Source: Streptomyces venezuelae
GTDB lineage: Bacteria; Actinomycetota; Actinomycetes; Streptomycetales; Streptomycetaceae
Direction of reading: 5' to 3'
Length of the DNA stretch: 64,000 nt
Assembly: GCF_008642275.1 (NCBI RefSeq)
Contig: NZ_CP029189.1
Coordinates: forward strand, 2,650,001-2,714,000
Shown here: positions 16,537 through 25,316 of the stretch, in pieces
How positions within the stretch are numbered: position 1 is the stretch's first letter
Layout of the letters: the number at the start of each line of letters is the position of its first letter
Made by a program: the position numbers and the translations under genes
Notes under the pieces: generated by a model
Database searches by the model: none
What the model saw: the letters and a program-made list of their open reading frames with translations, nothing else
Told to the model about the DNA's origin: nothing

Positions 16537-18846
16537 ATGAGCAGCAGCACAGTGCACGACGGACCGATAACGGCGGTCGAACTCTCGATCGGCGGGATGA
16601 CATGCGCCTCCTGCGCCGCCCGCATCGAGAAGAAGCTCAACCGGATGGACGGCGTCGAAGCCACGGTGAACTACGCCACCGAGAAGGCCCGCGTCTCCTA
16701 CACCGGTGACGTGCAGGTCGCCGACCTGATCGCGACCGTCGTCAAGACCGGCTACACCGCCGAGGAGCCCCCGCCTCCCGCACCGGAACCCGCCGCGCAC
16801 GCCGCCGACGCCCCCGAGGGCGGCCGGGAAGGCGGCGGCGGGGACGAAGGCGGCCAGGCACCGGCGGAGGCCCCCGACCCGGCGCTCGCAGCGCTGCGCA
16901 CCCGCCTGCTGGTCTCGGTCACGCTCGCCCTGCCCGTCGTCCTGCTCGCGATGATCCCCGCCCTCCAGTTCGACAACTGGCAGTGGCTCTCGCTGACGCT
17001 CGCCGCCCCCGTCGTCGTCTGGGGCGGCCTCCCCTTCCACAAGGCCGCCTGGACCAACGCCCGGCACGGCGCCGCCACCATGGACACCCTCGTCTCGGTC
17101 GGCACCCTGGCCGCCTTCACCTGGTCGCTGTGGGCCCTGTTCTTCGGCCACGCGGGCATGCCCGGCATGCGGCACGGCTTCGACTTCGGCGTCTCCCGTA
17201 CCGACGGCTCCTCCGCCATCTACCTGGAGGTGGCGGCCGGCGTCGTCTCCTTCATCCTGCTGGGCCGCTACCTGGAGGCCCGCTCCAAGCGGAAGGCGGG
17301 CGCGGCCCTCAAGGCCCTGCTGGAGCTGGGCGCCAAGGACGTCGTCGTCCTGCGCGCGGGCCAGGAGGTCCGGATCCCCGTGGGCGCCCTCGCGGTCGGC
17401 GACCGGTTCGTCGTCCGGCCCGGCGAGAAGATCGCCACCGACGGCACCGTCGTCGAGGGCGGCTCCGCCGTGGACGCCTCCATGCTGACCGGCGAGTCCG
17501 TCCCGGTCGACGTCGCCGTGGGCGACTCCGTCACCGGGGCCACCGTGAACACCTCCGGGCGCCTGGTCGTCGAGGCCACCCGGATCGGCGCCGACACCCA
17601 GCTCGCCCGGATGGCGAAGATGGTGGAGGACGCGCAGAACGGCAAGGCCGAGGTGCAGCGCCTCGCCGACCAGATCTCCGGGATCTTCGTACCCGTCGTC
17701 CTCGTGCTCGCCCTCGGCACCTGGATCACCTGGCTGCTGATCACCGATGACCCCACCGCCGCCTTCACCGCCGCCGTGGCCGTCCTGATCATCGCCTGCC
17801 CGTGCGCCCTGGGCCTGGCCACCCCGACCGCGCTGATGGTGGGCACCGGGCGGGGTGCGCAGCTCGGCATCCTGATCAAGGGCCCCGAGGTACTGGAATC
17901 CACCCGCCGGGTGGACACCGTCGTCCTGGACAAGACCGGCACCGTCACCACCGGCCGGATGACCCTCGACGGCGTCTTCACCGCCGCGGGCGTCGACGAG
18001 CACGAACTCCTGCGCCTCGCCGGATCGCTGGAGCACGCCTCGGAGCACCCGATCGCCCGGGCCGTCGCCACCGGGGCGGCCGAGCGGGCCGGCTCCCTGC
18101 CGGTGCCGGAGTCCTTCGAGAACGTCGCCGGACTCGGCGTCCAGGGAGTGGTCGACGGACACGCCGTCCTGGTGGGCCGCGAGCGGCTGCTGGCCGACTG
18201 GTCGATCGAGCTGCCCGCCGGGCTGGCCGAGGCCAAGGCGGCCGCAGAGGCCGCGGGCGGCACCGCAGTCCTGGTCGCCTGGGACGGCGCGGCGCGCGGG
18301 GTCCTGACCGTGGCCGACGCCGTCAAGGAGACCAGCACCGAGGCGGTCTCCCGGCTGCGGGCGCTGGGCCTCACCCCGGTCCTTCTCACGGGCGACAACC
18401 AGGCCGTCGCCACGACGGTGGCCCGCGAGGTGGGCATCGACGAGGTGATCGCCGAGGTCCTGCCGCAGGACAAGGTGGACGTCGTACGCCGCCTGCAGGC
18501 CGAGGGACGTACGGTCGCGATGGTCGGCGACGGGGTCAACGACGCGGCGGCGCTGGCCCAGGCGGACCTGGGGCTGGCCATGGGCACCGGCACGGACGCG
18601 GCCATCGAGGCGGGCGACCTGACCCTCGTACGGGGTGACCTCCGGGTCGCGGCGGACGCGATCCGGCTCTCGCGCCGGACCCTGGCCACGATCAAGGGCA
18701 ACCTGTTCTGGGCCTTCGGCTACAACGTGGCGGCCCTGCCGCTGGCGGCCGCCGGTCTGCTCAACCCGATGATCGCGGGGGCCGCGATGGCCTTCTCCTC
18801 GGTGTTCGTCGTGACCAACAGCCTGCGGTTGCGGTCCTTCCGCTAG
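16537..18846 (+). CDS. copA: Cu(I)-exporting P1B-type ATPase
   Basis: A 769-aa P-type ATPase. It has one N-terminal HMA domain ([16 protein letters not shown]), a Gly/Pro/Glu-rich linker (about residues 80-115), and then the P1B core: the actuator motif TGES, the transmembrane metal site CPC in IIACPCALG, the phosphorylation motif DKTGT, the P1B-specific HP in SEHPIARAV, and GDGVND in the hinge. It pumps Cu(I) out of the cell. GGAG lies 8 nt before the ATG. The gap to copZ is 112 nt, so it may share the copZ transcript or have its own promoter. A longer upstream frame exists, but it lacks a ribosome binding site. Confidence 0.95.
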   Translation: MSSSTVHDGPITAVELSIGGMTCASCAARIEKKLNRMDGVEATVNYATEKARVSYTGDVQVADLIATVVKTGYTAEEPPPPAPEPAAHAADAPEGGREGGGGDEGGQAPAEAPDPALAALRTRLLVSVTLALPVVLLAMIPALQFDNWQWLSLTLAAPVVVWGGLPFHKAAWTNARHGAATMDTLVSVGTLAAFTWSLWALFFGHAGMPGMRHGFDFGVSRTDGSSAIYLEVAAGVVSFILLGRYLEARSKRKAGAALKALLELGAKDVVVLRAGQEVRIPVGALAVGDRFVVRPGEKIATDGTVVEGGSAVDASMLTGESVPVDVAVGDSVTGATVNTSGRLVVEATRIGADTQLARMAKMVEDAQNGKAEVQRLADQISGIFVPVVLVLALGTWITWLLITDDPTAAFTAAVAVLIIACPCALGLATPTALMVGTGRGAQLGILIKGPEVLESTRRVDTVVLDKTGTVTTGRMTLDGVFTAAGVDEHELLRLAGSLEHASEHPIARAVATGAAERAGSLPVPESFENVAGLGVQGVVDGHAVLVGRERLLADWSIELPAGLAEAKAAAEAAGGTAVLVAWDGAARGVLTVADAVKETSTEAVSRLRALGLTPVLLTGDNQAVATTVAREVGIDEVIAEVLPQDKVDVVRRLQAEGRTVAMVGDGVNDAAALAQADLGLAMGTGTDAAIEAGDLTLVRGDLRVAADAIRLSRRTLATIKGNLFWAFGYNVAALPLAAAGLLNPMIAGAAMAFSSVFVVTNSLRLRSFR

Positions 18847-19121
18847 TAACCTTCCTCCTCATGGTCCGCACACTTCCTTCACGGGAGACGCAGATCACAG
18901 TGACCACAACGTAACCATCCGGGGTCGTCGTGGGTCTAATGGTGCGATGCCAAGAACGTCTTGGGGGACGTTTCACGGAGACCTGGGGGGTTTCCGTGGG
19001 CATCAGCCGGCCGGGACACGTACCCGCGGGAGGCTTTGAGCGGCCCTCCCGGACGAACGGGTCCCGGCACACCGACGCCCCGGCTCGGGTCCCGTGGGGG
19101 GAATCCGTTTCGGGGAAAAGG
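18847..19121. other. Gene-free stretch between copA and citrate synthase
   Basis: No protein-coding call is supported. A possible ECF-sigma-type promoter pair (CGTAAC at 18910-18915 and GTCTAA at 18934-18939) points rightward, but no gene follows. CCCGTGGGGGGA occurs twice (near 19091 and 19141). The stretch ends in the large hairpin at 19122-19170. Confidence 0.4.
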
Positions 19122-19170
19122 GAAGCGCCCCGACCGTCGACCCGTGGGGGGATCGACGGCGGGGCGCTTC
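19122..19170 (-). terminator. Large hairpin downstream of citrate synthase
   Basis: Arms 19122-19140 and 19153-19170 pair over 18 bp (GAAGCGCCCCG and CCGTCGA blocks) with one bulged base and a 12-nt loop. Read on the minus strand it is followed by CCCTTTTCC. It lies 67 nt past the citrate synthase stop and is its likely terminator. Confidence 0.8.
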
Positions 19171-19237
19171 TCGCATGCTCAGGAATGCCTGCGGTGCGCT
19201 CCGCGCGGCCGCACGCCGCGCGGAGGAGAGCCTCGGG

Positions 19238-20527
19238 TCAGCGGGCTTCTACGGGAACGAAGTCGCGCAGGACCTCGCCGGTGTAGATCTGGCGCGGGCG
19301 GCCGATGCGGGAACCCGGCTCCTTGATCATCTCGTGCCACTGGGCGATCCAGCCGGGCAGGCGGCCGAGCGCGAAGAGCACGGTGAACATCTCGGTGGGG
19401 AAGCCCATCGCCCGGTAGATGAGACCGGTGTAGAAGTCCACGTTCGGGTAGAGGTTGCGCTCGACGAAGTAGTCGTCGGCCAGCGCGTGCTCTTCCAGCT
19501 TGAGCGCGATGTCGAGCAGCTCGTCGCTCTTGCCGAGCGCCGAGAGGACGTCGTGCGCCGCCGCCTTGATGATCTTCGCCCGGGGGTCGAAGCTCTTGTA
19601 GACACGGTGTCCGAAGCCCATGAGGCGGACGCCGTCCTCCTTGTTCTTCACCTTGCGGATGAAGGCGTCGACGTCGCCGCCGTCGTTCTTGATGCCTTCC
19701 AGCATCTCCAGGACGGACTGGTTGGCGCCACCGTGCAGCGGACCCCACAGGGCCGAGATGCCGGCGGAGATCGAGGCGAACATGTTCGCCTGCGAGGAGC
19801 CGACCAGGCGCACGGTGGAGGTCGAGCAGTTCTGCTCGTGGTCCGCGTGCAGGATCAGCAGCTTGTCGAGCGCGGAGACCACGACCGGGTCCAGGTCGTA
19901 CTCCTGGGCCGGCACGGAGAAGGTCATGCGCAGGAAGTTCTCGACGTAGCCGAGGTCGTTGCGCGGGTAGACCACCGGGTGGCCGACCGACTTCTTGTAC
20001 GCGTAGGCCGCGATCGTCGGGAGCTTGGCCAGCAGACGGATCGTCGAGAGGTGGCGCTGCTTCTCGTCGAACGGGTTGTGGCTGTCCTGGTAGAACGTCG
20101 ACAGCGCGCTGACCACGGAGGACAGCATCGCCATCGGGTGCGCGTCACGCGGGAAGCCGTCGTAGAAGCGCTTCACGTCCTCGTGGAGCAGGGTGTGCTG
20201 GGTGATCTCGTTGCGGAACGACGCGAGCTGGTCGACGGTCGGCAGCTCGCCGTTGATCAGCAGGTACGCGACCTCGATGAAGGTCGAACGCTCGGCGAGC
20301 TGCTCGATCGGGTAGCCGCGGTAGCGCAGGATGCCCTGCTCACCGTCGAGGTAGGTGATCGCGGACTTGTAGGCCGCGGTGTTGCCGTACCCACTGTCCA
20401 AGGTGACGAGCCCGGTCTGGGCCCGCAGCTTCGAGATGTCGAAGCCCTGGTCACCGACGGTGCTTTCGACCACCGGGTAGGTGTATTCACCGTCCGCGTA
20501 CCGGAGTACTACAGAGTTGTCGCTCAC
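19238..20527 (-). CDS. gltA: Type II citrate synthase
   Basis: A 429-aa hexameric-type citrate synthase that condenses oxaloacetate and acetyl-CoA. Catalytic residues are recognisable: His in GPLHGGANQ, His in MGFGHRVYK, and Asp in PNVDFYTGL. The N-terminus SDNSVVLRYADGEYTYPV matches streptomycete citrate synthases, which favours the GTG at 20527 over an in-frame GTG four codons upstream. The sequence GAGGGATGAC just before it supplies a ribosome binding site. It is monocistronic, between recD2 and the hairpin at 19122. A 7-bp palindrome lies about 110 nt upstream. Confidence 0.95.
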   Translation of the reverse strand: MSDNSVVLRYADGEYTYPVVESTVGDQGFDISKLRAQTGLVTLDSGYGNTAAYKSAITYLDGEQGILRYRGYPIEQLAERSTFIEVAYLLINGELPTVDQLASFRNEITQHTLLHEDVKRFYDGFPRDAHPMAMLSSVVSALSTFYQDSHNPFDEKQRHLSTIRLLAKLPTIAAYAYKKSVGHPVVYPRNDLGYVENFLRMTFSVPAQEYDLDPVVVSALDKLLILHADHEQNCSTSTVRLVGSSQANMFASISAGISALWGPLHGGANQSVLEMLEGIKNDGGDVDAFIRKVKNKEDGVRLMGFGHRVYKSFDPRAKIIKAAAHDVLSALGKSDELLDIALKLEEHALADDYFVERNLYPNVDFYTGLIYRAMGFPTEMFTVLFALGRLPGWIAQWHEMIKEPGSRIGRPRQIYTGEVLRDFVPVEAR

Positions 20528-20635
20528 GTCATCCCTCACCGACGTAGTGCCTCTTCTTCGAGGTGCCCTGACTGCCTCTACCTTCCCCCATTTGGCGCAG
20601 GAGAGTGCACTCGGGGTCGGCCTTTGGTGCTTTCG

Positions 20636-20652
20636 ACGGCACTCAGTGCCGT
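20636..20652. promoter_or_regulatory. Palindrome between recD2 and citrate synthase
   Basis: ACGGCAC-tca-GTGCCGT is a perfect 7-bp inverted repeat. It lies 57 nt past the recD2 stop and about 110 nt before the citrate synthase start. It could be a weak terminator or an operator. Confidence 0.4.
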
Positions 20653-20709
20653 GAAGCTACTCATCCTGCCCCCTCCGCACCAGTGCTGGAACCCCAAATG
20701 ATCGATCAT

Positions 20710-22965
20710 CTAGGTGATGTTTCCCACCGGTATCCGGCCGGACAGCCGGGCAGCGACCGCCGTGTACCTCCTGCCTGCGGAAACGGTACGCACAGCCTGA
20801 CCGAGGGCCTTGCGGGACCCGACGAGGACGACCAGTTTCTTCGCCCTGGTCACCGCCGTGTAGAGCAGGTTTCGCTGGAGCATCATCCAGGCCCCGGTGG
20901 TGACGGGGATCACCACGGCCGGATATTCACTCCCCTGTGAACGGTGGATGGTGACGGCGTACGCGTGGGCCAGCTCGTCGAGCTCACCGAACTCGTACAC
21001 GATCTCCTCATCCTCCTCCGTCCGTACCGTCAGGCGCTGTTCGTCCACGTCCAGGCCGGTGACCACGCCGACGGTGCCGTTGAAGACGCCGTTGGCGCCC
21101 TTCTCGTAGTTGTTCCGGATCTGGGTCACCTTGTCGCCCACCCGGAAGACCCGGCCGCCGAACCTCTTCTCCGGCAGATTCGGCCGGGCCGGCGTCATGG
21201 CCTGCTGGAGCAGTCCGTTGAGGTTTCCGGCGCCGGCGGGGCCGCGGTGCATCGGGGCGAGCACCTGGACGTCCCGGCGCGGGTCGAGCCCGAATCTGGC
21301 CGGAATCCTTCGGGCCGCCACGTCCACGGCCAGCACCCCGGCCGCCTCGGTGTCCTCCTCCGGGAAGAGGAAGAAGTCCGGCAGCCCGTCCGTGATCGGC
21401 GGCAGTCCGGTGTTGATCCGGTGGGCGTTGGTGACCACGCCCGACTGCTGGGCCTGCCGGAAGATCCGGGTCAGGCGGACCGCGGGCACCGGGCCGCCCT
21501 CGGCCAGCAGGTCCCGCAGCACCTCCCCCGCGCCGACCGACGGCAGCTGGTCCACATCGCCGACCAGCAGCAGGTGCGCCCCGGGCGCCACCGCCTTGAC
21601 CAGCTTGTTGGCCAGCAGCAGGTCCAGCATCGAGGCCTCGTCGACGACGACCAGGTCCGCCTCCAGCGGCCGCTCCCGGTCGTACGCCGCGTCCCCGCCC
21701 GGTTTGAGTTCGAGCAGCCGGTGCACCGTGGAGGCCTCGGCCCCGGTGAGCTCGGCCAGCCGCTTCGCCGCCCGTCCGGTGGGCGCGGCCAGCACCACCC
21801 TGGCCTTCTTCGCCCGGGCCAGCTCGACGATCGAGCGCACGGTGAAGGACTTCCCGCAGCCGGGCCCGCCCGTGAGGACGGCGACCCGGCGGGTCAGCGC
21901 CAGCTTCACGGCGTCCCGCTGCTCGGGGGCGAGCGTGGCCCCCGTCCGCCCGGCGAGCCAGCCCAGGGCCTTCTCCCAGTCCACGTCCTGGAAGCCCGGC
22001 ATCCGGTCGTCCTCGGCGTGCAGCAGCCGGCGTACCTGCCCGACCAGGGACAGCTCGGCCCGGTGGAAGGGCACCAGATACACGGCGGTCAGCGGATCCG
22101 GCCCGCCCTGCGGATCCGGTACGGACTCCCGTACGACCCCTTCCGGGTCGGCGGCGAGCTCGGCCAGGCAGTCGATCACCAGCCCCGTGTCCACCTGGAG
22201 CAGCTTGACCCCGTCGGCGATGAGCCGGTCCTCGGGCAGGAAGCAGTGCCCCTGGTCGGTGGACTGGGACAGGGCGTACTGCAGGCCTGCCTTGACCCGT
22301 TCGGGACTGTCGTGCGGGATGCCGACGGCCTGGGCGATGCGGTCAGCGGTGAGGAAGCCGATGCCCCACACGTCGGCGGCGAGCCGGTAGGGCTGGTTCT
22401 TCACGACGGAGATGGAGGCGTCGGCGTACTTCTTGTAGATGCGCACGGCGATGGAGGTGGAGACGCCGACGCCCTGGAGGAAGACCATGACCTCCTTGAT
22501 GGCCTTCTGCTCCTCCCAGGCCGCGCCGATCAGTTTCGTCCGCTTGGGGCCGAGCCCGGGTACCTCGATCAGCCGTTTCGGCTCGGCCTCGATCACGTCG
22601 AGGGTGTCGGTGCCGAAGTGCTCCACGATCCGGTCGGCGATCTTCGGGCCGATGCCCTTGATCAGACCGGAGCCCAGGTAGCGACGGATGCCCTGGATGG
22701 TCGCGGGGAGCACGGTCCGGTAGTTCTCCACGGTGAACTGCCTGCCGTACTGCGGATGGGAGCCCCAGCGGCCCTCCATGCGCAGGGACTCGCCGGGCTG
22801 GGCACCGAGCAGCGAGCCGACCACCGTGAGCAGGTCACCGCTGCCGCGCCCGGTGTCGACCCGGGCGACCGTGTACCCGTTCTCCTCGTTGGCGTAGGTG
22901 ATGCGTTCGAGCACGCCGTCGACCACCGCCAGTTGCACCGCCTGCGGCGCCCCCTCTGCTGCCAT
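20710..22965 (-). CDS. recD2: RecD2-like SF1B DNA helicase
   Basis: A 751-aa 5'-3' helicase of the RecD2 type (not part of RecBCD). The N-terminal OB-like region (VLERITYANEENGYTVARV) and tandem helix-hairpin-helix segments (LGSGLIKGIGPKIADRIVEHFG; LIEVPGLGPKRTKLI) precede the motor. Walker A is TGGPGCGKSFT, Walker B is VVVDEASM, followed by LVGDVDQLPSVG. The C-terminal SH3-like insertion and YAVTIHRSQGSEYPAVVIP with YTAVTRAKK complete helicase 2A. It probably acts in DNA repair. The mRNA appears leaderless: TAGTTT ends 6 nt before the ATG. Confidence 0.93.
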   Translation of the reverse strand: MAAEGAPQAVQLAVVDGVLERITYANEENGYTVARVDTGRGSGDLLTVVGSLLGAQPGESLRMEGRWGSHPQYGRQFTVENYRTVLPATIQGIRRYLGSGLIKGIGPKIADRIVEHFGTDTLDVIEAEPKRLIEVPGLGPKRTKLIGAAWEEQKAIKEVMVFLQGVGVSTSIAVRIYKKYADASISVVKNQPYRLAADVWGIGFLTADRIAQAVGIPHDSPERVKAGLQYALSQSTDQGHCFLPEDRLIADGVKLLQVDTGLVIDCLAELAADPEGVVRESVPDPQGGPDPLTAVYLVPFHRAELSLVGQVRRLLHAEDDRMPGFQDVDWEKALGWLAGRTGATLAPEQRDAVKLALTRRVAVLTGGPGCGKSFTVRSIVELARAKKARVVLAAPTGRAAKRLAELTGAEASTVHRLLELKPGGDAAYDRERPLEADLVVVDEASMLDLLLANKLVKAVAPGAHLLLVGDVDQLPSVGAGEVLRDLLAEGGPVPAVRLTRIFRQAQQSGVVTNAHRINTGLPPITDGLPDFFLFPEEDTEAAGVLAVDVAARRIPARFGLDPRRDVQVLAPMHRGPAGAGNLNGLLQQAMTPARPNLPEKRFGGRVFRVGDKVTQIRNNYEKGANGVFNGTVGVVTGLDVDEQRLTVRTEEDEEIVYEFGELDELAHAYAVTIHRSQGSEYPAVVIPVTTGAWMMLQRNLLYTAVTRAKKLVVLVGSRKALGQAVRTVSAGRRYTAVAARLSGRIPVGNIT

Positions 22966-22971
22966 GACCCG

Positions 22972-22977
22972 AAACTA
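22972..22977 (-). promoter_or_regulatory. Leaderless -10 element for recD2
   Basis: TAGTTT on the minus strand ends 6 nt before the recD2 ATG, with no Shine-Dalgarno sequence in between. Confidence 0.5.
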
Positions 22978-23217
22978 CCGGGTGGCGCCGACAGCACGGT
23001 CGGCCTGTGGACAACGCAAAGGGGGTCCCGCCTCGCGGCCGGACCCCCTCACGGTTACCCCTCCCGTGTCGGACTTCCCGATCCCCCCAGATCCCTCCCC
23101 GGAAGCACCGACGCAACATACGACCCGCCATGCGCCCGCAGGGTTGCATCCGGAATCACAGCTTTACGTTTCTGTTACCCAACGCCTACTCAAGGTGCCG
23201 GTGAATCGGCACAGAAG

Positions 23218-23223
23218 TAGCGT
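23218..23223 (+). promoter_or_regulatory. Leaderless -10 element for the DUF937 gene
   Basis: TAGCGT ends 7 nt before the ATG at 23231 with no Shine-Dalgarno sequence. The upstream gap (22966-23217) otherwise shows no gene. Confidence 0.5.
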
Positions 23224-23230
23224 TCCAGGC

Positions 23231-23761
23231 ATGAGCCACTCTTCATTCCAGGACGACGTGCTGGGCGAACTCGGCGACGACAGGATGACCGAGATCGCGG
23301 GTCTGCTCGGCACGGACCCCTCCGGCGCCCGGGAGGCCGTCACGCAGACGCTGGGCGTCATGGCCGACGACCTCACCCAGAAGCTCGACGCGGACGACGC
23401 CGACGGCGCGGAGGTGCGCCAGGCCTTCGCCGAGGTCTCCGAGGCCGAACCGGCGCCGCAGGGCGTGGCCGCCTTCGGCGGCCTCGGCGGCCTGCTCAGC
23501 GGCGGCATGATGGCCGGCGTGCTGGCCAAACTGAGCAAGCCCGTGGCCGCCGCCGTCTCGAAGCGGACCGGCATCCCCGCGGCCACCGTCAGCCGGGTCA
23601 TCGAGATGCTGATCCCGGTCGTCCTGGCGGTCCTCGCCAAGCGCGCCTCCGGCCAGGCGGCGGGCACCGGAGCGGGCGGAACGACGGGCGGAGCGGGCAC
23701 CGGAGCGGGCGGAGCCGCGCGCGGCGGCCCCGGCGAGATCCTCGGCGGTGGCAAGAAATAG
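23231..23761 (+). CDS. DUF937 domain protein
   Basis: A 176-aa protein of the DUF937 (YidB-like) family, function unknown. The N-terminal helical part (DDVLGELGDDRMTEIAGLLGTDPSGAREAV) is followed by a Gly-rich turn (GLGGLLSGGMMAGVLAKLSKP), a hydrophobic helix (VIEMLIPVVLAVLAKRASG) and a low-complexity Gly/Ala/Thr tail (GTGAGGTTGGAGTGAGG). There is no signal peptide. The amphipathic helices and Gly-rich tail resemble family members that self-associate, but I would not infer more. It is followed 59 nt later by a GNAT gene with its own promoter-like hexamer. Confidence 0.8.
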   Translation: MSHSSFQDDVLGELGDDRMTEIAGLLGTDPSGAREAVTQTLGVMADDLTQKLDADDADGAEVRQAFAEVSEAEPAPQGVAAFGGLGGLLSGGMMAGVLAKLSKPVAAAVSKRTGIPAATVSRVIEMLIPVVLAVLAKRASGQAAGTGAGGTTGGAGTGAGGAARGGPGEILGGGKK

Positions 23762-23808
23762 GCGGCAGAAAACAGCCCCTTCGGGGCCCCACCGGCGCGC
23801 CCTCCCCC

Positions 23809-23814
23809 TAGAGT
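23809..23814 (+). promoter_or_regulatory. Leaderless -10 element for the GNAT gene
   Basis: TAGAGT ends 6 nt before the ATG at 23821, with no Shine-Dalgarno sequence. Confidence 0.5.
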
Positions 23815-23820
23815 TGCCCC

Positions 23821-24330
23821 ATGGCTGAGAGCGTGCGGCTCCGCGACCCGGAACCGGGGGACCTGGGGTGGATCGTGCAGCGCCACGGCGCGCTGTACGC
23901 CTCCGAGTACGGCTGGAACAGCGACTTCGAGGGCCTGGTCGCCCGGATCGTCGCCGACTTCGCCCAGGACCACGACCCGCACCTGGAACGGGTGTGGATC
24001 GCGGAGCTGGACGGCCGGCCGGTCGGCTCGGTGATGTGCGTACGGGAGGAGGGCGCGCCCGGCACGGCCCGGCTGCGGCTGCTCCTGGTCGACCCGCAGG
24101 GCCGCGGCCGCGGCATCGGCGCCCTGCTGGTCGACACCGTCGTGGCCTTCGCCCGCTCGGTCGGCTACCGCGAGCTCGTCCTGTGGACCAACGACGTGCT
24201 CACCGACGCGCGCGGGCTCTACCTCAAGGCGGGCTTCACCCTGATCTCGGAGCGGCCGCACCGCTCGTACGGAGTGAGCCTGACGGGGCAGGACTGGCGG
24301 CTGCCGCTGCAGGAGGGCTACCCGCGCTGA
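23821..24330 (+). CDS. GNAT-family N-acetyltransferase
   Basis: A 169-aa GCN5-related acetyltransferase. Motif A is RLLLVDPQGRGRGIGALLVDTVVAFARSVG, with the acetyl-CoA pyrophosphate loop QGRGRGIG. Motif B includes GYRELVLWTNDVLTDARGLYLKAGF. The size and layout resemble the acetyltransferases that are often fused to MarR domains, but no MarR domain is present here. The substrate is unknown. Its last 95 nt overlap the convergent DMT transporter gene, so the two 3' ends are mutually antisense. Confidence 0.88.
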   Translation: MAESVRLRDPEPGDLGWIVQRHGALYASEYGWNSDFEGLVARIVADFAQDHDPHLERVWIAELDGRPVGSVMCVREEGAPGTARLRLLLVDPQGRGRGIGALLVDTVVAFARSVGYRELVLWTNDVLTDARGLYLKAGFTLISERPHRSYGVSLTGQDWRLPLQEGYPR

Positions 24331-25216
24331 CGCCCGAACCGACCCCCGTACGGTTCACGGCGCGCGCGGGAGCCAGCGAGGTCAGCGCCACCCCGCCCAC
24401 CAGCAGTACGGCCGCCAGCCAGCGCAGCCCCGAGACGGACTCGCCGAGGACCAGGGCCGCGGAGGACATCCCGAAGACGGGGACCAGCAGCGAGAACGGG
24501 GCCACCGAGGAGGCCGGGTAGCGGCGCAGCAGGTAGCTCCAGGCGGCGAAGCCGAAGACGGTGGACACCCAGGCGACGTAACCGATGACGGCCGCCCCGG
24601 ACCAGTCCAGCGCCCGCAGCGCGGCCAGGTCCCGCTCAGGGCCCTCCAGCAGCAGCGAGAGCGCCAGCAGCGGCAGGACCGGGACCGTGCACACCCACAC
24701 CATGAAGTTCAGGGCGTCGGGCGGGGCGGCCTTGCGGGTCAGGACGTTGGACACGCCCCAGCAGGCGGCGGCCGCCACGACCAGCGTGAAGCCCAGCACC
24801 GGCCCGGAGGTCCCGCCGTCCACCGCGGCGACCGCGATCCCGGCGAGCGCCACGGCCATCCCCAGCAGCCGGACCCGGCCCGGCCGCTCGCGGAGCACGA
24901 CGGCGGCGAGGACGGCGGTGAAGACGGCCTGGATCTGCAGGACGAGCGAGGACAGGCCGGCCGGCATGCCGGCGTCCATGCCGGTGAAGAGCAGCCCGAA
25001 CTTGGCGACGCCGAGGGCGATCCCGACCCCGGCGATCCACTTCCAGCCCGCCTTGGGCCGCCCGACGAAGAACACGGCGGGCAGAGCGGCGACGAGGAAG
25101 CGCAGGGCGGACAGCAGCAGCGGCGGGAAGTGGTCGAGGCCGATCTCGATGACCACGAAGTTGAAGCCCCAGACGGCGGCGACGAGCACGGCGAGTGCGG
25201 TGTGTGCGGGACGCAT
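24236..25216 (-). CDS. EamA/DMT-superfamily transporter
   Basis: A 326-aa inner-membrane protein with ten predicted helices in two EamA repeats (ALAVLVAAVWGFNFVVIEIGL opens repeat 1; GFTLVVAAAACWGVSNVLTRKA opens repeat 2). The family exports amino acids or metabolites. The C-terminal tail after ALTSLAPARA is Ser/Ala/Pro-rich and is the part that overlaps the GNAT gene. I chose the ATG at 25216 (RPAHTALAV) because it directly precedes helix 1; an in-frame ATG at 25282 would add 22 polar residues. It is divergent from a LysR gene, the likely regulator. Confidence 0.87.
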   Translation of the reverse strand: MRPAHTALAVLVAAVWGFNFVVIEIGLDHFPPLLLSALRFLVAALPAVFFVGRPKAGWKWIAGVGIALGVAKFGLLFTGMDAGMPAGLSSLVLQIQAVFTAVLAAVVLRERPGRVRLLGMAVALAGIAVAAVDGGTSGPVLGFTLVVAAAACWGVSNVLTRKAAPPDALNFMVWVCTVPVLPLLALSLLLEGPERDLAALRALDWSGAAVIGYVAWVSTVFGFAAWSYLLRRYPASSVAPFSLLVPVFGMSSAALVLGESVSGLRWLAAVLLVGGVALTSLAPARAVNRTGVGSGVSAGSPPAAAAASPAPSGSLRTSGAAAPRSG

Positions 25217-25274
25217 GCTTCGAGCATCGACCGCCCGATCGTGTAGCACCAGCTCGGATGTCTTCCGGAATGAA

Positions 25275-25288
25275 TGAAGCATTGCTTA
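25275..25288. promoter_or_regulatory. LysR-type box between the DMT and LysR genes
   Basis: T-GAAGCATTGCTT-A contains the perfect inverted repeat AAGC-att-GCTT within a T...A frame typical of LysR-type sites. It lies in the 100-bp divergent gap, 29 nt before the LysR start. Confidence 0.55.
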
Positions 25289-25316
25289 CGCATGCGGGCG
25301 GTGCCACGATGGAGGC

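Noticed and set aside
18961..19326. Possible gene in the copA-citrate synthase gap
   Set aside because: Gly/Arg/Pro-rich translation without motifs; it runs through the terminator hairpin and into the citrate synthase end.
23201..23212. GTG-N6-CAC (GTGAATCGGCAC) as a Crp site before the DUF937 gene
   Set aside because: Only six fixed bases; many chance matches are expected in 64 kb of GC-rich DNA.
20944..23220. Long plus-strand frame opposite recD2
   Set aside because: Shadow of recD2; no domain or ribosome binding site.
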